DNA from: an uncultured Coriobacteriia bacterium
GTDB lineage: Bacteria; Actinomycetota; Coriobacteriia; Coriobacteriales; QAMH01
Assembly: GCA_902478425.1 (NCBI GenBank)
Contig: CABSKV010000016.1
Location: 1 to 23,132, forward strand
DNA: 23,132 bases
Direction: 5' to 3'
Position 1 is the first letter of the stretch; each line of letters opens with the position of its first letter. The position numbers and the translations under genes are program-made. Positions 1-6,885 of the stretch are shown piece after piece. The notes under the pieces are model-generated. The model worked only from the letters and a program-made list of their open reading frames with translations. It searched no databases and had not been told where the DNA came from.

Positions 1-237
1 GCCGTAGACATCGCCCTTGGTCCATATGACCTCGGCGTTTGCGTGATAGACCTCGACGCCGTGCTCTCTGATGGCAGGTGCCATCTCGTCGAGCAGCGGT
101 GCCTCACGCTGGCAGTGGGGGCACCACGTTACGAAGAACTCGACCATGACGCGACCGGGGGCGTTATCGACCTTTTGCTCCCAGGTATCCTCGTCTTTTA
201 TCTCCATGATTACATCGCTATCGAATACGTCTTCCAT
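1..237 (-). CDS. Thioredoxin-like protein, C-terminus beyond left edge (partial)
   Basis: The first 79 residues of a thioredoxin-fold protein are visible on the minus strand; the rest lies outside the window. Residues 38-42 read WCPHC, the redox-active CxxC of thioredoxins, preceded by the usual hydrophobic strand (VMVEFFVTWC). The segment after it (QREAPLLDEMAP) fits the helix that follows the active site. No signal peptide or lipobox is seen, so a cytoplasmic thiol-disulfide exchange protein is likely. The ATG at 237 has a purine-rich RBS (AAAGAGG) about 9 nt upstream; the internal ATG at 207 has none as good. It lies downstream of the GNAT and ABC-F genes on the same strand, 147 bp after the GNAT stop, so it may have its own promoter. 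Family assignment is firm, the physiological partner unknown. Confidence 0.85.
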   Translation of the reverse strand, partial: MEDVFDSDVIMEIKDEDTWEQKVDNAPGRVMVEFFVTWCPHCQREAPLLDEMAPAIREHGVEVYHANAEVIWTKGDVYG

Positions 238-384
238 GACGATCGCCTCTTTCCGATGATGCGGCGCTTGTCTGTGCCTGCTAACTTTCATGGTAGCACC
301 AGTCGGTACGTGCATCGCTATCAATTCGACTTTTCCAGATATATTTTTGTTGAAAGATAATCCCGGCCTCGCCGACCACACTAT

Positions 385-918
385 CTACAGCACATACTCG
401 AACATGTCGAGGTCGACAGTGCCCAGGTCGTCATAATAGACCGGATGCGCGCCGTGGTTGATGAAGCCGAGCTTGTCGTAGAGTCCGTGAGAGCGCACGT
501 TGTCGACGAAGGTGTCGAGCTGCAGGGCGCGCAGACCCTCCTCGCGCGACACGTCGATCGCGAACTCCATGAGCATAGACGCATAGCCACGGCCATGGTA
601 CGCGGGGCGCGTGGCAACCGAATGCACGATGCCGAGCTCGTCGAGCGGAGCATCCACCTTCCAGGGCACGGCCTCGTAACCGGGCGCCCTATCGTGGTTG
701 ACGACGAGCGCCGTGGCGATGTTGCCATCCTCGGCAATGCCGATGAACATGTATCCCCGCTCGACCGACTCGCGCAGATGCGCGTCGCTCGGATGCTTGT
801 CATGCTGCCAGAGGATGTCGAAATCCGTCCCCTGCATCTCCTCGATCATGTTGTAGTAGAAGTCTATGACGGCATCCATATCCGCCATCGACGCCTTGCG
901 CGTCAGAAGAAACCCCAT
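385..918 (-). CDS. GNAT-family N-acetyltransferase
   Basis: A 177-residue protein of the GCN5-related acetyltransferase superfamily, which moves the acetyl group of acetyl-CoA to an amine. The acetyl-CoA pyrophosphate-binding motif A is seen around residues 101-115 (VATRPAYHGRGYASM, i.e. RxxxxGRGxA), after a beta strand (LGIVHS). Residues 135-152 (DTFVDNVRSHGLYDKLGF) form the typical motif B with the Tyr/GF signature of the family. The frame stays open 17 codons further upstream to a TTG, but the ATG at 918 is chosen because it has a good RBS (GGGAAG, 6 nt spacing) and begins directly with the GNAT fold. The gene follows the ABC-F gene by 75 bp on the same strand, so cotranscription is possible. 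The substrate cannot be told from sequence. Confidence 0.88.
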   Translation of the reverse strand: MGFLLTRKASMADMDAVIDFYYNMIEEMQGTDFDILWQHDKHPSDAHLRESVERGYMFIGIAEDGNIATALVVNHDRAPGYEAVPWKVDAPLDELGIVHSVATRPAYHGRGYASMLMEFAIDVSREEGLRALQLDTFVDNVRSHGLYDKLGFINHGAHPVYYDDLGTVDLDMFEYVL

Positions 919-993
919 AATCCACTTCCCGTCGCTCCCGAATGCACGTCCTCCGTAAGAATACGGCAAATGTCCCGCATGCTCGTCTGGTTT

Positions 994-2490
994 TTACGTC
1001 ATGCGCAATACGAAGGAGGATCCACCATCCTCGCGTTCGAGATGCCAGCATGCGTGCGTCGTCCTCTCGAGCAGGCGCTCGTCGTGGCTCACGAGCAACA
1101 GCGCCCCCGGATAGGCGACGAGCACGCGCTCCAGAGCCTCGATGGAGCCGATGTCCAGGTGATTGGTCGGCTCGTCCATGGCTATCAGCACCGGTCGGCG
1201 CAAAATGCCCTGCGCGAGCATGAGCTTGCGTAGCTCTCCCGGACTCAGCTCGCCACCATCCAGAATACGGTCGGGGTCGGAGTTGAGCTGCGCGACGATG
1301 GACAGCATGCGGCCGCGTTCGTCGCGTGACGCTTCACGCAAGCTTGCCATGACGCGCGCGGCAAGCTCGCTTTCGATTTCCTGCGGGATGTAGAGCACGC
1401 TCAGGTCATCGGGCATCACCTGCATGAGCGCGCTGAGCAGCGTCGTCTTGCCACTGCCGTTGATACCTGCAATGCCGATGTGCTCGGTATTGCCGAGCGC
1501 GAGATCCGGTATGCGCAGGCGATGCTCCCCCTGCACCAGCTCGCAGGCTTCCATGCGCACGAGCACCTTGCGTGGGCTCGCCTCGGCATCCATCCAGATG
1601 TCGCCCGCATACTCCTTGTCCACATACACCTCGTCGAGCACCTGTTGCGCCCTCTTCAGGCGCGCGTCCATGCGCGTGGAAAGCTTGCCGGCGACGCCAT
1701 CCTTGCCGGTGTAGATGGCGAGCTTGATGCGGCCTTTGCCGTCATGGTCCTTCGCATCAAGGTGCCGAGCGCTTCGCTTCGCAGCCGACTTGCTTGCCTC
1801 GTTACGACGACGTGCGGCCTCGGCCTGAATGCGCGCCGTCTCTCGCTTGGCTTCCTGACGCTGCCGCTGCGTGGTCTTCGTCTCGCACGCGGCTTGGCCT
1901 CTGGCCTGCGTGTAGCTGCCGGGGCGCATGACGACACGCGATCCTTCGAAGCAGAGGCACTGATCAACGAGGGCATCCAAAAGCTCACGATCGTGGGAAA
2001 TGAGCAGGCCAATGCCCCGATAGCCTGAAAGCACGCGCGTGATGATATGGCGCGTAGCGACATCCATGTGATTGGTCGGCTCGTCCATCACGAGCACATC
2101 GGGCTCTTCCCAGAGCGCAACAGCCACCTGGAGCCGCTTTTGCTGACCACTCGAAAGCGTGTCGTAGCGCCAAGGCCAATCGTCCTCGATGCCCAAATCC
2201 GCACGCAGACGCACGGCGCGCTGCTCCCACGAGCAGGCGAAATCCTCGAGCCTGCTCGGCGCAATGGTCGCGTCCTGCTCGCAATATGCAGCGACCATAT
2301 CGCGCGGGGATACCGTGCCGCTATCAGGCGCTAGCATGCCCGCCACAATGCGGGCAAGCGTACTCTTTCCGCAGCCGTTGTTGCCGATGATGCCCGTCTA
2401 TCTCGTGGAAAAGACGGCGCTTGCCCCGTCGAGAACGGTATGAATCGAACCAGGATAGGAATAGGAAACGTTGCTTAGGGTTATCTGCAT
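994..2490 (-). pseudogene. ABC-F family ATPase interrupted by an in-frame TAG (codon 31)
   Basis: Read from the ATG at 2490 (RBS GAGG, 5 nt spacing) this is a 498-codon ABC-F ATPase, the length usual for antibiotic-resistance ABC-F proteins that act on the ribosome. Both ATPase domains are complete: Walker A GNNGCGKST (residues 36-44), signature LSSGQQKR and Walker B VLVMDEPTNHMD in the first, then Walker A GINGSGKTT, signature LSPGELRK and Walker B LIAMDEPTNHLD in the second. A highly charged linker (Arg/Lys/Ala/Glu-rich) lies between them and there are no membrane segments, as expected for ABC-F. However codon 31 is TAG (plus-strand CTA at 2398-2400), five codons before Walker A, in the same frame as everything before and after. 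The context STR*TGIIGNNG suggests an original TGG (Trp), a residue I recall at this position in Lsa-type relatives. The intact remainder (from a GTG at 2346) would lack the first Walker A. It is either a fresh pseudogene, a sequencing error or a read-through gene. Which drug class it served cannot be said. Confidence 0.85.
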
Positions 2491-2492
2491 GG

Positions 2493-2583
2493 GGACCTCG
2501 CTTGATGACAGCGCGGCACGACCGCCATTGAGGGGCGTCCTGCCGCGAAACGGAATGAGTCATCAACTACAGGCGCAAGGTCC
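2493..2583 (-). promoter_or_regulatory. Candidate translational attenuator in the ABC-F leader
   Basis: In the minus-strand transcript the segment GGACCTTGC (plus positions 2575-2583) is complementary over 9 positions, with one G-U, to GCGAGGTCC (2493-2501), which contains the ABC-F Shine-Dalgarno. Enclosed between them is a stem-loop at 2512-2547 with a 7-bp perfect outer stem (CGCGGCA/TGCCGCG) and further pairing inside the loop (GACCGCC with GGCGTC, one bulge). No U-tract follows, so any control would act on translation rather than on termination. The pairing was found by eye and not folded energetically. Confidence 0.35.
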
Positions 2584-2610
2584 GGTTCCCCTTACATCAA
2601 AGCCCGGCAT
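2563..2610 (-). CDS. Possible 15-codon leader peptide upstream of the ABC-F gene
   Basis: An ATG at 2610 opens a 15-codon frame (MPGFDVRGTGPCACS) ending in TGA at 2563-2565, inside the roughly 150-nt leader between the likely ABC-F promoter and its start codon. Its codons for G-P-C contain the sequence that can pair with the ABC-F Shine-Dalgarno (see the leader feature). No convincing RBS precedes the ATG, and an overlapping GTG-started decapeptide is also possible, so translation is unproven. It is reported because drug-responsive leader peptides are well known upstream of resistance ABC-F and erm genes. Confidence 0.25.
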   Translation of the reverse strand: MPGFDVRGTGPCACS

Positions 2611-2648
2611 CTTGGCGCGCCACCGCCACCGAGCCAAACAGCGAGCAC

Positions 2649-2657
2649 ATGATAGCA
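2649..2657 (-). promoter_or_regulatory. Candidate extended -10 promoter for the ABC-F gene
   Basis: On the minus strand the sequence TGCTATCAT is an extended -10 element (TGn plus TATCAT, 5 of 6 to consensus). It would start transcription near 2642, giving a leader of about 150 nt. No good -35 is placed at 17 bp; that position is instead occupied by one arm of the ATTGAC inverted repeat (2672-2677). Confidence 0.4.
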
Positions 2658-2671
2658 CAGGCTTTTATCGC

Positions 2672-2701
2672 ATTGACGTTTTGTCAATTGTGTTCATTGA
2701 C
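2672..2701. promoter_or_regulatory. ATTGAC inverted repeats, likely TetR-type operator
   Basis: ATTGACgttttGTCAAT at 2672-2688 is a perfect 6-bp inverted repeat with a 5-bp spacer. A third copy of ATTGAC follows at 2696-2701, making a second inverted pair with the central GTCAAT (7-bp spacer). The block sits between the divergent ABC-F and TetR genes, in the -35 region of the ABC-F promoter and overlapping the candidate -35 of the regulator gene. This is the usual place for an autoregulated TetR operator. Confidence 0.5.
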
Positions 2702-2726
2702 CCTGTGTCGACCGGAGCGATAGCCT
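2698..2726 (+). promoter_or_regulatory. Candidate promoter of the TetR - membrane protein operon
   Basis: TTGACC (2698-2703, 5 of 6 to the -35 consensus) is followed at exactly 17 bp by TAGCCT (2721-2726, 3 of 6 to the -10). The start site would be near 2733, about 23 nt before the GTG start. The -35 overlaps the third ATTGAC half-site, so repressor binding there could block it. The -10 is weak. Confidence 0.35.
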
Positions 2727-2755
2727 AATACACGAATCGAGAGACAGGGGAGCAT

Positions 2756-3346
2756 GTGGCAAACCTAGACGACATAGCGATGAGCCGAAGCGATACGCGC
2801 AAGCTCGAAATCGTCGCCGCTGCGCGCGAGCTCTACGAGGAGCGCGGCTTGTCACGCACGACCGTGAAGGACATCACGGAGCGCGTCGGCGTCACGCGCA
2901 CGCTCTTCTATCACTACTTCCCCGACAAGGACGCCGTCACGTCCGCCGTCATCGACGACTACATCCAGGACTACATCGAAGCCCTCGCGCACTGGAACGA
3001 TGGTCGCATCGAAGGTGACATCGACCATGCGCTCCGGACCATCGTCAAGCTCCTGCGCATCGGCCTGTTCGAGGACGATGCCTTCCACATCGCCCTTTCC
3101 TCGCGTGAGAACGCGGCCCTCTACCTCGAGTTCGTGAATCGCGTGGCGGATGAGACCACGCGCTACATCATCGACACCACCGTCCGCGACTACGCGGAGC
3201 TACACACCATACGGATTCAGCACCTGTACGAGACGTTCTATGTCCTCGTGCTGGGTGTGATTGGATATCTGCGCAAGCATCCGGATGCCGACGATGCCGT
3301 TATCGCCGACGTAATTGCACAGACACTCCATCTTGATCGGCCTTAG
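2756..3346 (+). CDS. TetR/AcrR-family transcriptional regulator
   Basis: A 196-residue TetR-family repressor. Residues 16-62 form the DNA-binding domain, with the characteristic helix-turn-helix TTVKDITERVGVTRTLFYHY followed by FPDKDAV. The remainder is helical ligand-binding and dimerisation domain without recognisable specificity. Start: the GTG at 2756 has a GGGG/AGGGGAG ribosome site directly upstream; the ATG at 2780 has no RBS. The ATTGAC inverted repeats about 55-85 bp upstream are the likely operator, so autoregulation is expected. The next gene begins 14 bp after the stop with its own strong RBS, making an operon with the membrane protein and suggesting that protein is the regulated output. 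Control of the divergent ABC-F gene is also possible. Inducer unknown. Confidence 0.9.
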   Translation: MANLDDIAMSRSDTRKLEIVAAARELYEERGLSRTTVKDITERVGVTRTLFYHYFPDKDAVTSAVIDDYIQDYIEALAHWNDGRIEGDIDHALRTIVKLLRIGLFEDDAFHIALSSRENAALYLEFVNRVADETTRYIIDTTVRDYAELHTIRIQHLYETFYVLVLGVIGYLRKHPDADDAVIADVIAQTLHLDRP

Positions 3347-3360
3347 GTAAGGAGGGAAAC

Positions 3361-4500
3361 ATGTTATTTGACGTGTACGGGGCAAACGCCCCATTCCAAT
3401 GGATGGGCCTCATCATGGTGCTCGTCGCGCTCATCCTGCTCAACGAGTTTGCCAGACGCTCCAAGTTTGGCGGGTGCTTCATGTTCTTCGGCGTGTGCGG
3501 TGCGATGACGGTCTACTGCATCGCCGTCGAGGTCGGTGCCGCAATGGGCGCCGAGTGGGCGCTCAACAACCCCACGTACACCACCATGGGCGGCTGGTTC
3601 CACTACGCCAAGGTGTACGCGGCGACCGCAGGCTGCATCGGCTTCATGATGCTCAAGTACAGCTGGGGAAAGATCGGCCGCTCGCACTGGTTCAAGGCGT
3701 TCCCGTTCGTGATCGTGGCCATCAACATCCTGATTGCCGTGGCCAGCGACTTCGAGAGCGCGATCGTCGCCTGGGATTCCAGCTTCGTCACCGACGAGGG
3801 CGTCCTGCTCAACGGCGGCTGGCATAACGTGCTCAACGGCTGCGCGGGCTTGCTCAACATCCTGTGCATGACCGGCTGGTTCGGCATCTACATCTCCAAG
3901 ATGCGCAAGGTCATGCTGTGGCCGGACATGACGTGGGTGTTCATCATCGCGTATGACCTCTGGAACTTCTGCTACACCTACAACTGCCTGCCCACCCATT
4001 CCTGGTACTGCGGCATCGCGTTGCTGCTGGCTCCGACGATCGCGGGCCTGATGTGGAACAAGGGCGGTTGGATCCAGAACCGCGCGTTCACGCTCTCGAT
4101 GTGGTGCATGTTCTGCCAGATGGTGCCCATGTTCGCCAACGACTCCATCTTCGCAGTGCAGTCGGTGAACGACCCGGCGGTCAACACCGTGGTCGCCTCC
4201 ATCGCGCTCATCGCCAACATCCTGGCTTTGGGCTACATCATCTACCGCTCCAAGAAGCTTGGCGTCAATCCGTACAAGCAGGAGGTCTTCGTGGGTACGA
4301 AGGACTTCAAGCAGGCCATGGCGCGTCGTGCTGACACTGCGTACCTGCTCGAGACCGAGCCCAAGAGCGCCACGCCGGCCGAGATCGCCGAGATGGTCGC
4401 CTATAACGAGCTGCCCGTGGATGGCGAGGTCGGCTTCGTGTACGTGGCAAAGGACGATGACGAGACCAAGGTCGAGGTCGAGACCATCAAGCGCGAGTAA
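3361..4500 (+). CDS. Polytopic membrane protein of unknown function (DUF5692-like)
   Basis: A 379-residue protein with about nine hydrophobic segments (near residues 14-31, 38-60, 82-98, 112-130, 157-178, 190-207, 216-231, 243-260 and 274-295) and a charged cytoplasmic tail of about 80 residues ending in an acidic stretch. The membrane part is unusually rich in Trp, Cys, Met and Tyr. It resembles proteins I recall being annotated as DUF5692, found in anaerobic gut bacteria, but no enzymatic or transporter motif is visible. The ATG at 3361 has an excellent RBS (TAAGGAGGG). It is the second gene of the TetR operon and is followed by a rho-independent terminator, so it is probably the only structural gene that regulator controls in cis. 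The family name is from memory; the function is unknown. Confidence 0.8.
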   Translation: MLFDVYGANAPFQWMGLIMVLVALILLNEFARRSKFGGCFMFFGVCGAMTVYCIAVEVGAAMGAEWALNNPTYTTMGGWFHYAKVYAATAGCIGFMMLKYSWGKIGRSHWFKAFPFVIVAINILIAVASDFESAIVAWDSSFVTDEGVLLNGGWHNVLNGCAGLLNILCMTGWFGIYISKMRKVMLWPDMTWVFIIAYDLWNFCYTYNCLPTHSWYCGIALLLAPTIAGLMWNKGGWIQNRAFTLSMWCMFCQMVPMFANDSIFAVQSVNDPAVNTVVASIALIANILALGYIIYRSKKLGVNPYKQEVFVGTKDFKQAMARRADTAYLLETEPKSATPAEIAEMVAYNELPVDGEVGFVYVAKDDDETKVEVETIKRE

Positions 4501-4532
4501 GCCCCTCCGCTCGCGTAGTCATCCCCCTGACG

Positions 4533-4565
4533 AGAGGAGTCGCCATATTGGCGGCTCCTCTTTCG
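4533..4565 (+). terminator. Rho-independent terminator after the membrane protein gene
   Basis: GAGGAGTCGCC (4534-4544) pairs with GGCGGCTCCTC (4550-4560) over 11 positions with one G-U around an ATATT loop, followed by TTTCGTT. It closes the TetR - membrane protein operon 33 bp after the stop codon. Confidence 0.85.
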
Positions 4566-4595
4566 TTGCATGCCCTTTTCGGGCTCGTCTATACT
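4566..4595 (+). promoter_or_regulatory. Promoter placing the ygbA-type start codon at +1 (leaderless)
   Basis: TATACT (4590-4595, 5 of 6 to the -10 consensus) lies 7 bp before the ATG at 4603, with TTGCAT (4566-4571, 4 of 6 to the -35) 18 bp upstream. Transcription would start at or one base before the A of the start codon. No Shine-Dalgarno is present, which agrees with a leaderless mRNA. A short inverted repeat GCCCttttcGGGC lies in the spacer. Confidence 0.5.
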
Positions 4596-4602
4596 GCCGG
4601 GT

Positions 4603-4917
4603 ATGGACAAGATCGATAAGGACAGGCGAACTCTCGAGGCCATCGGCAGCATTTACTGCCGGGGCAATCACGATGCCATCGAAAAGGACGCTTGCGGCAT
4701 GTGCCCGGAATGCCGCGAGGCCATCGAGCAGACGCTCTCGCGCGCAGCTTCATGCCCGCATGGACACGAGGGCAACTGCCAGGACTGCGAGACGCATTGC
4801 CAGCGCGGCGAGGCGCAACTTCGCATCAAGGCCATCATGAAATACGCCGCGCCGAGGATGGCGTTTCGACACCCCATCATGACGATCGAGTACCTGCGCA
4901 AGAAGCTGCGCGGATAG
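4603..4917 (+). CDS. YgbA-family (nitrous oxide-stimulated promoter family) protein
   Basis: A 104-residue Cys-rich protein matching the YgbA family (named for the NO-responsive E. coli gene ygbA). Eight cysteines are seen at residues 19, 31, 34, 37, 51, 59, 62 and 66, in the pattern CxxCxxC, then CPH, then CxxCxxHC. They are followed by the conserved C-terminal block IKAIMKYAAPRMAFRHPI. The spacing suggests metal (iron or zinc) binding. In enterobacteria the gene is controlled by NsrR and linked to recovery from nitrosative stress; the exact biochemical role is not established. The frame is open for 11 more codons to 4570, but 4603 is preferred because the family starts there and a -10 box sits at the right distance for a leaderless message. 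TenA follows after 36 bp. Confidence 0.85.
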   Translation: MDKIDKDRRTLEAIGSIYCRGNHDAIEKDACGMCPECREAIEQTLSRAASCPHGHEGNCQDCETHCQRGEAQLRIKAIMKYAAPRMAFRHPIMTIEYLRKKLRG

Positions 4918-4953
4918 CCATTGCGCTGAAACCCCAAGTACCCCGGAGGGCTG

Positions 4954-5646
4954 ATGAAACCAAGCGAGCGCTTCTACGAGTTGGCGATGCCCGTGTGGCA
5001 GACGTACTTCGACCATCCCTTCGTGCAAGGAATCGGCGACGGCACGCTCGATAGGGACAAGTTTCGCTACTACATGATCCAGGACCACAAGTACCTCATG
5101 CAGTATGCGAAGGTCTTCGCGCTCGGCCTGGTGAAGGCCACCGACGAGGGCGACATGCGCATGTATTCGGACCTTATCAGGGCGACGCTCGACACGGAAA
5201 ACGCCGTCCACCAGGCATATCTCAAGGAGCTCGACGTCACGCCCGAGGCAATTGCCGCGACGCCGATGGCGCTCAACAACAAGTCCTACACCGACTACAT
5301 GATTGCGCAGGCTTCCAAGGGCGGCCTGCCGGAGATTGCAGTCGCGGTGCTCGCGTGTTCGTGGAGCTACAAGGTCATCGGCGACCACCTGAGCGAGATG
5401 AACGCGCGCGAGGGCAACTCGTTTTACACGCGCTGGATCGACATGTATTCCTCGCCCGAATACCGGCAGGCCAACGATGACATGATCGCGCTTGTCGACA
5501 GGTATTGCGCCGGCCTGGACGAGGAGCATCTCAAGCGCTTGGACGAGATACTGCTCGATTGCAGCTACTATGAATACCAGTTCTGGGATATGGCCTGGTC
5601 ACAAGGCGAGACGTACACACCGGTTCCGTCCGCACACGTCGGCTAG
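4954..5646 (+). CDS. tenA: TenA-type aminopyrimidine aminohydrolase / thiaminase II
   Basis: A 230-residue TenA protein (thiaminase II fold), which hydrolyses aminopyrimidine breakdown products of thiamine so that the pyrimidine can be salvaged as HMP. The catalytic residues known from Bacillus subtilis TenA align well: Asp44 in IQDHKYL, the nucleophile Cys135 in VLACSWSYKVIG, and the general acid/base Glu207 in YYEYQFWDMAW. Length is typical of the family and the protein is cytoplasmic. The ATG at 4954 has a strong RBS (GGAGG). It lies 36 bp after the YgbA-type gene and 21 bp before ackA, so the three may be one transcript, an unusual setting as no thiamine-biosynthesis gene is next to it. 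No TPP riboswitch is seen upstream. Confidence 0.92.
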   Translation: MKPSERFYELAMPVWQTYFDHPFVQGIGDGTLDRDKFRYYMIQDHKYLMQYAKVFALGLVKATDEGDMRMYSDLIRATLDTENAVHQAYLKELDVTPEAIAATPMALNNKSYTDYMIAQASKGGLPEIAVAVLACSWSYKVIGDHLSEMNAREGNSFYTRWIDMYSSPEYRQANDDMIALVDRYCAGLDEEHLKRLDEILLDCSYYEYQFWDMAWSQGETYTPVPSAHVG

Positions 5647-5667
5647 CACATCATCGAGGAGGACACC

Positions 5668-6885
5668 ATGCGCGTATTGGTCGTGAATGCCGGAAGTTCC
5701 AGCTTGAAATGCCAGCTCATCGAGACCGACGGCAAGATTTCGCTCATGAAGTGCCTAGCCGAGAAGGTGGGCACGCCCGAGGCGTTCATGAACGTGTCGT
5801 TTGCCCCTGACTTCGACAAGACAACCTATAACGTCGCTGGGCTCACCGTCCCCCAATGCCTCGCCAAGCTGCTCGACATCCTCGTGGATGATCCCGACAG
5901 CCCCATCAGCGGCCTCAACCAAATCGATGCTATCGGCAATCGCGTCGTCGCCGGCGGCGAGTACTTCAGCAAGGCAACCCTCATCGACGATGACGTACGC
6001 GAGAAGCTCGAGAGCATCGAGGAGCTCGCTCCGCTGCACAATCCGCCTGCCGATGCCTGCATCGACATGATGCGCAAGCTCATGCCCGACACGCCCGAGG
6101 TCGCCGTCTTCGACACGGCGTTTCACACGACGATGCCGCCCAAGGCCTACATGTACCCGCTACCCATGCGCTATTACGAGAACTATCGCATCCGCCGCTA
6201 CGGAGCGCATGGCACGAGCCATCGCTATGCGGCGCAGCAGGCGGCAAACCTGCTCGGACGGCCACTCAAGGACCTCGGTCTCATCACCTGCCATCTGGGC
6301 AATGGCGGTTCCATCACCGCCGTGAACCACGGCAAGTCAATCGACACCACGATGGGCTTCACACCACTCGAGGGCCTCATGATGGGCACGCGCTCCGGCT
6401 CCATCGACCCGGCCATCATCACCTACATCATGCGTCGCGAGGGCATCAGCTTCGACGAGATGGACTCCATCCTCAACCGCGAAAGCGGCATCCTGGGCGT
6501 GTCCGGTATCTCGAGTGACCTGCGCGACGTGCTCGACGCCACACGCGAGGGCGACGAGCAGGCCGGGCTCGCGATCGACATGTACGTGTATCGCGTCCAG
6601 AAGGCCATCGGTGGCTTCTACGCGGCCATGACGCGAACGGATGCCGTCGTCATGACGGCGGGCATCGGCGAGAACTCAGCAGAGCTGCGCGAGCGCATCT
6701 TCGATGGCCTGGCGCATATGGGCATGATCCTCGACAAGGAGCGCAACGACGTGACCGGCCAGATCGGCGTCAATCGCATCATCTCGATTGACGATAGCCC
6801 CATCAAGATCTGCGTCGTGACGACCGACGAGGAGATGCGTATCGCCCGCGAGACCGATAACCTGGTCGGCCAGATGCTGGACTAG
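5668..6885 (+). CDS. ackA: Acetate kinase
   Basis: A 405-residue acetate kinase, which makes ATP and acetate from acetyl phosphate and ADP and is the final substrate-level phosphorylation step in acetate-forming anaerobes. Family motifs are in place: NAGSSSLK at residues 7-14, the catalytic Asp in VFDTAFHTTMP, GAHGTSHRYAA, CHLGNGGSITAVNHGKSIDTTMGFTPLEG, MGTRSGSIDP and TAGIGENSAELR. One deviation: the usual HRVVHGGE reads NRVVAGGE, with the substrate-binding Arg kept but both His replaced. Length is normal. Strong RBS (GAGGAGG) before the ATG. No phosphotransacetylase gene is adjacent. The TAG stop overlaps the stop codon of the convergent transporter gene, leaving no room for a terminator between them. 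Confidence 0.95.
   Translation: MRVLVVNAGSSSLKCQLIETDGKISLMKCLAEKVGTPEAFMNVSFAPDFDKTTYNVAGLTVPQCLAKLLDILVDDPDSPISGLNQIDAIGNRVVAGGEYFSKATLIDDDVREKLESIEELAPLHNPPADACIDMMRKLMPDTPEVAVFDTAFHTTMPPKAYMYPLPMRYYENYRIRRYGAHGTSHRYAAQQAANLLGRPLKDLGLITCHLGNGGSITAVNHGKSIDTTMGFTPLEGLMMGTRSGSIDPAIITYIMRREGISFDEMDSILNRESGILGVSGISSDLRDVLDATREGDEQAGLAIDMYVYRVQKAIGGFYAAMTRTDAVVMTAGIGENSAELRERIFDGLAHMGMILDKERNDVTGQIGVNRIISIDDSPIKICVVTTDEEMRIARETDNLVGQMLD

Noticed and set aside
1016..1032. Inverted repeat GAGGATccaccATCCTC as a terminator
   Set aside because: It lies inside the ABC-F coding region, lacks a T-run on either side and is probably chance.
445..1233. Long plus-strand open frame across the GNAT and ABC-F genes
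   Set aside because: It is the complement of two well-supported genes, has no family motif or RBS, and is explained by high-GC codon bias.
4918..4953. TPP riboswitch upstream of tenA
   Set aside because: Some CUGA/ACCCC-like bases occur, but the gap is only 36 bp and lacks the conserved THI-box order and partner helices.
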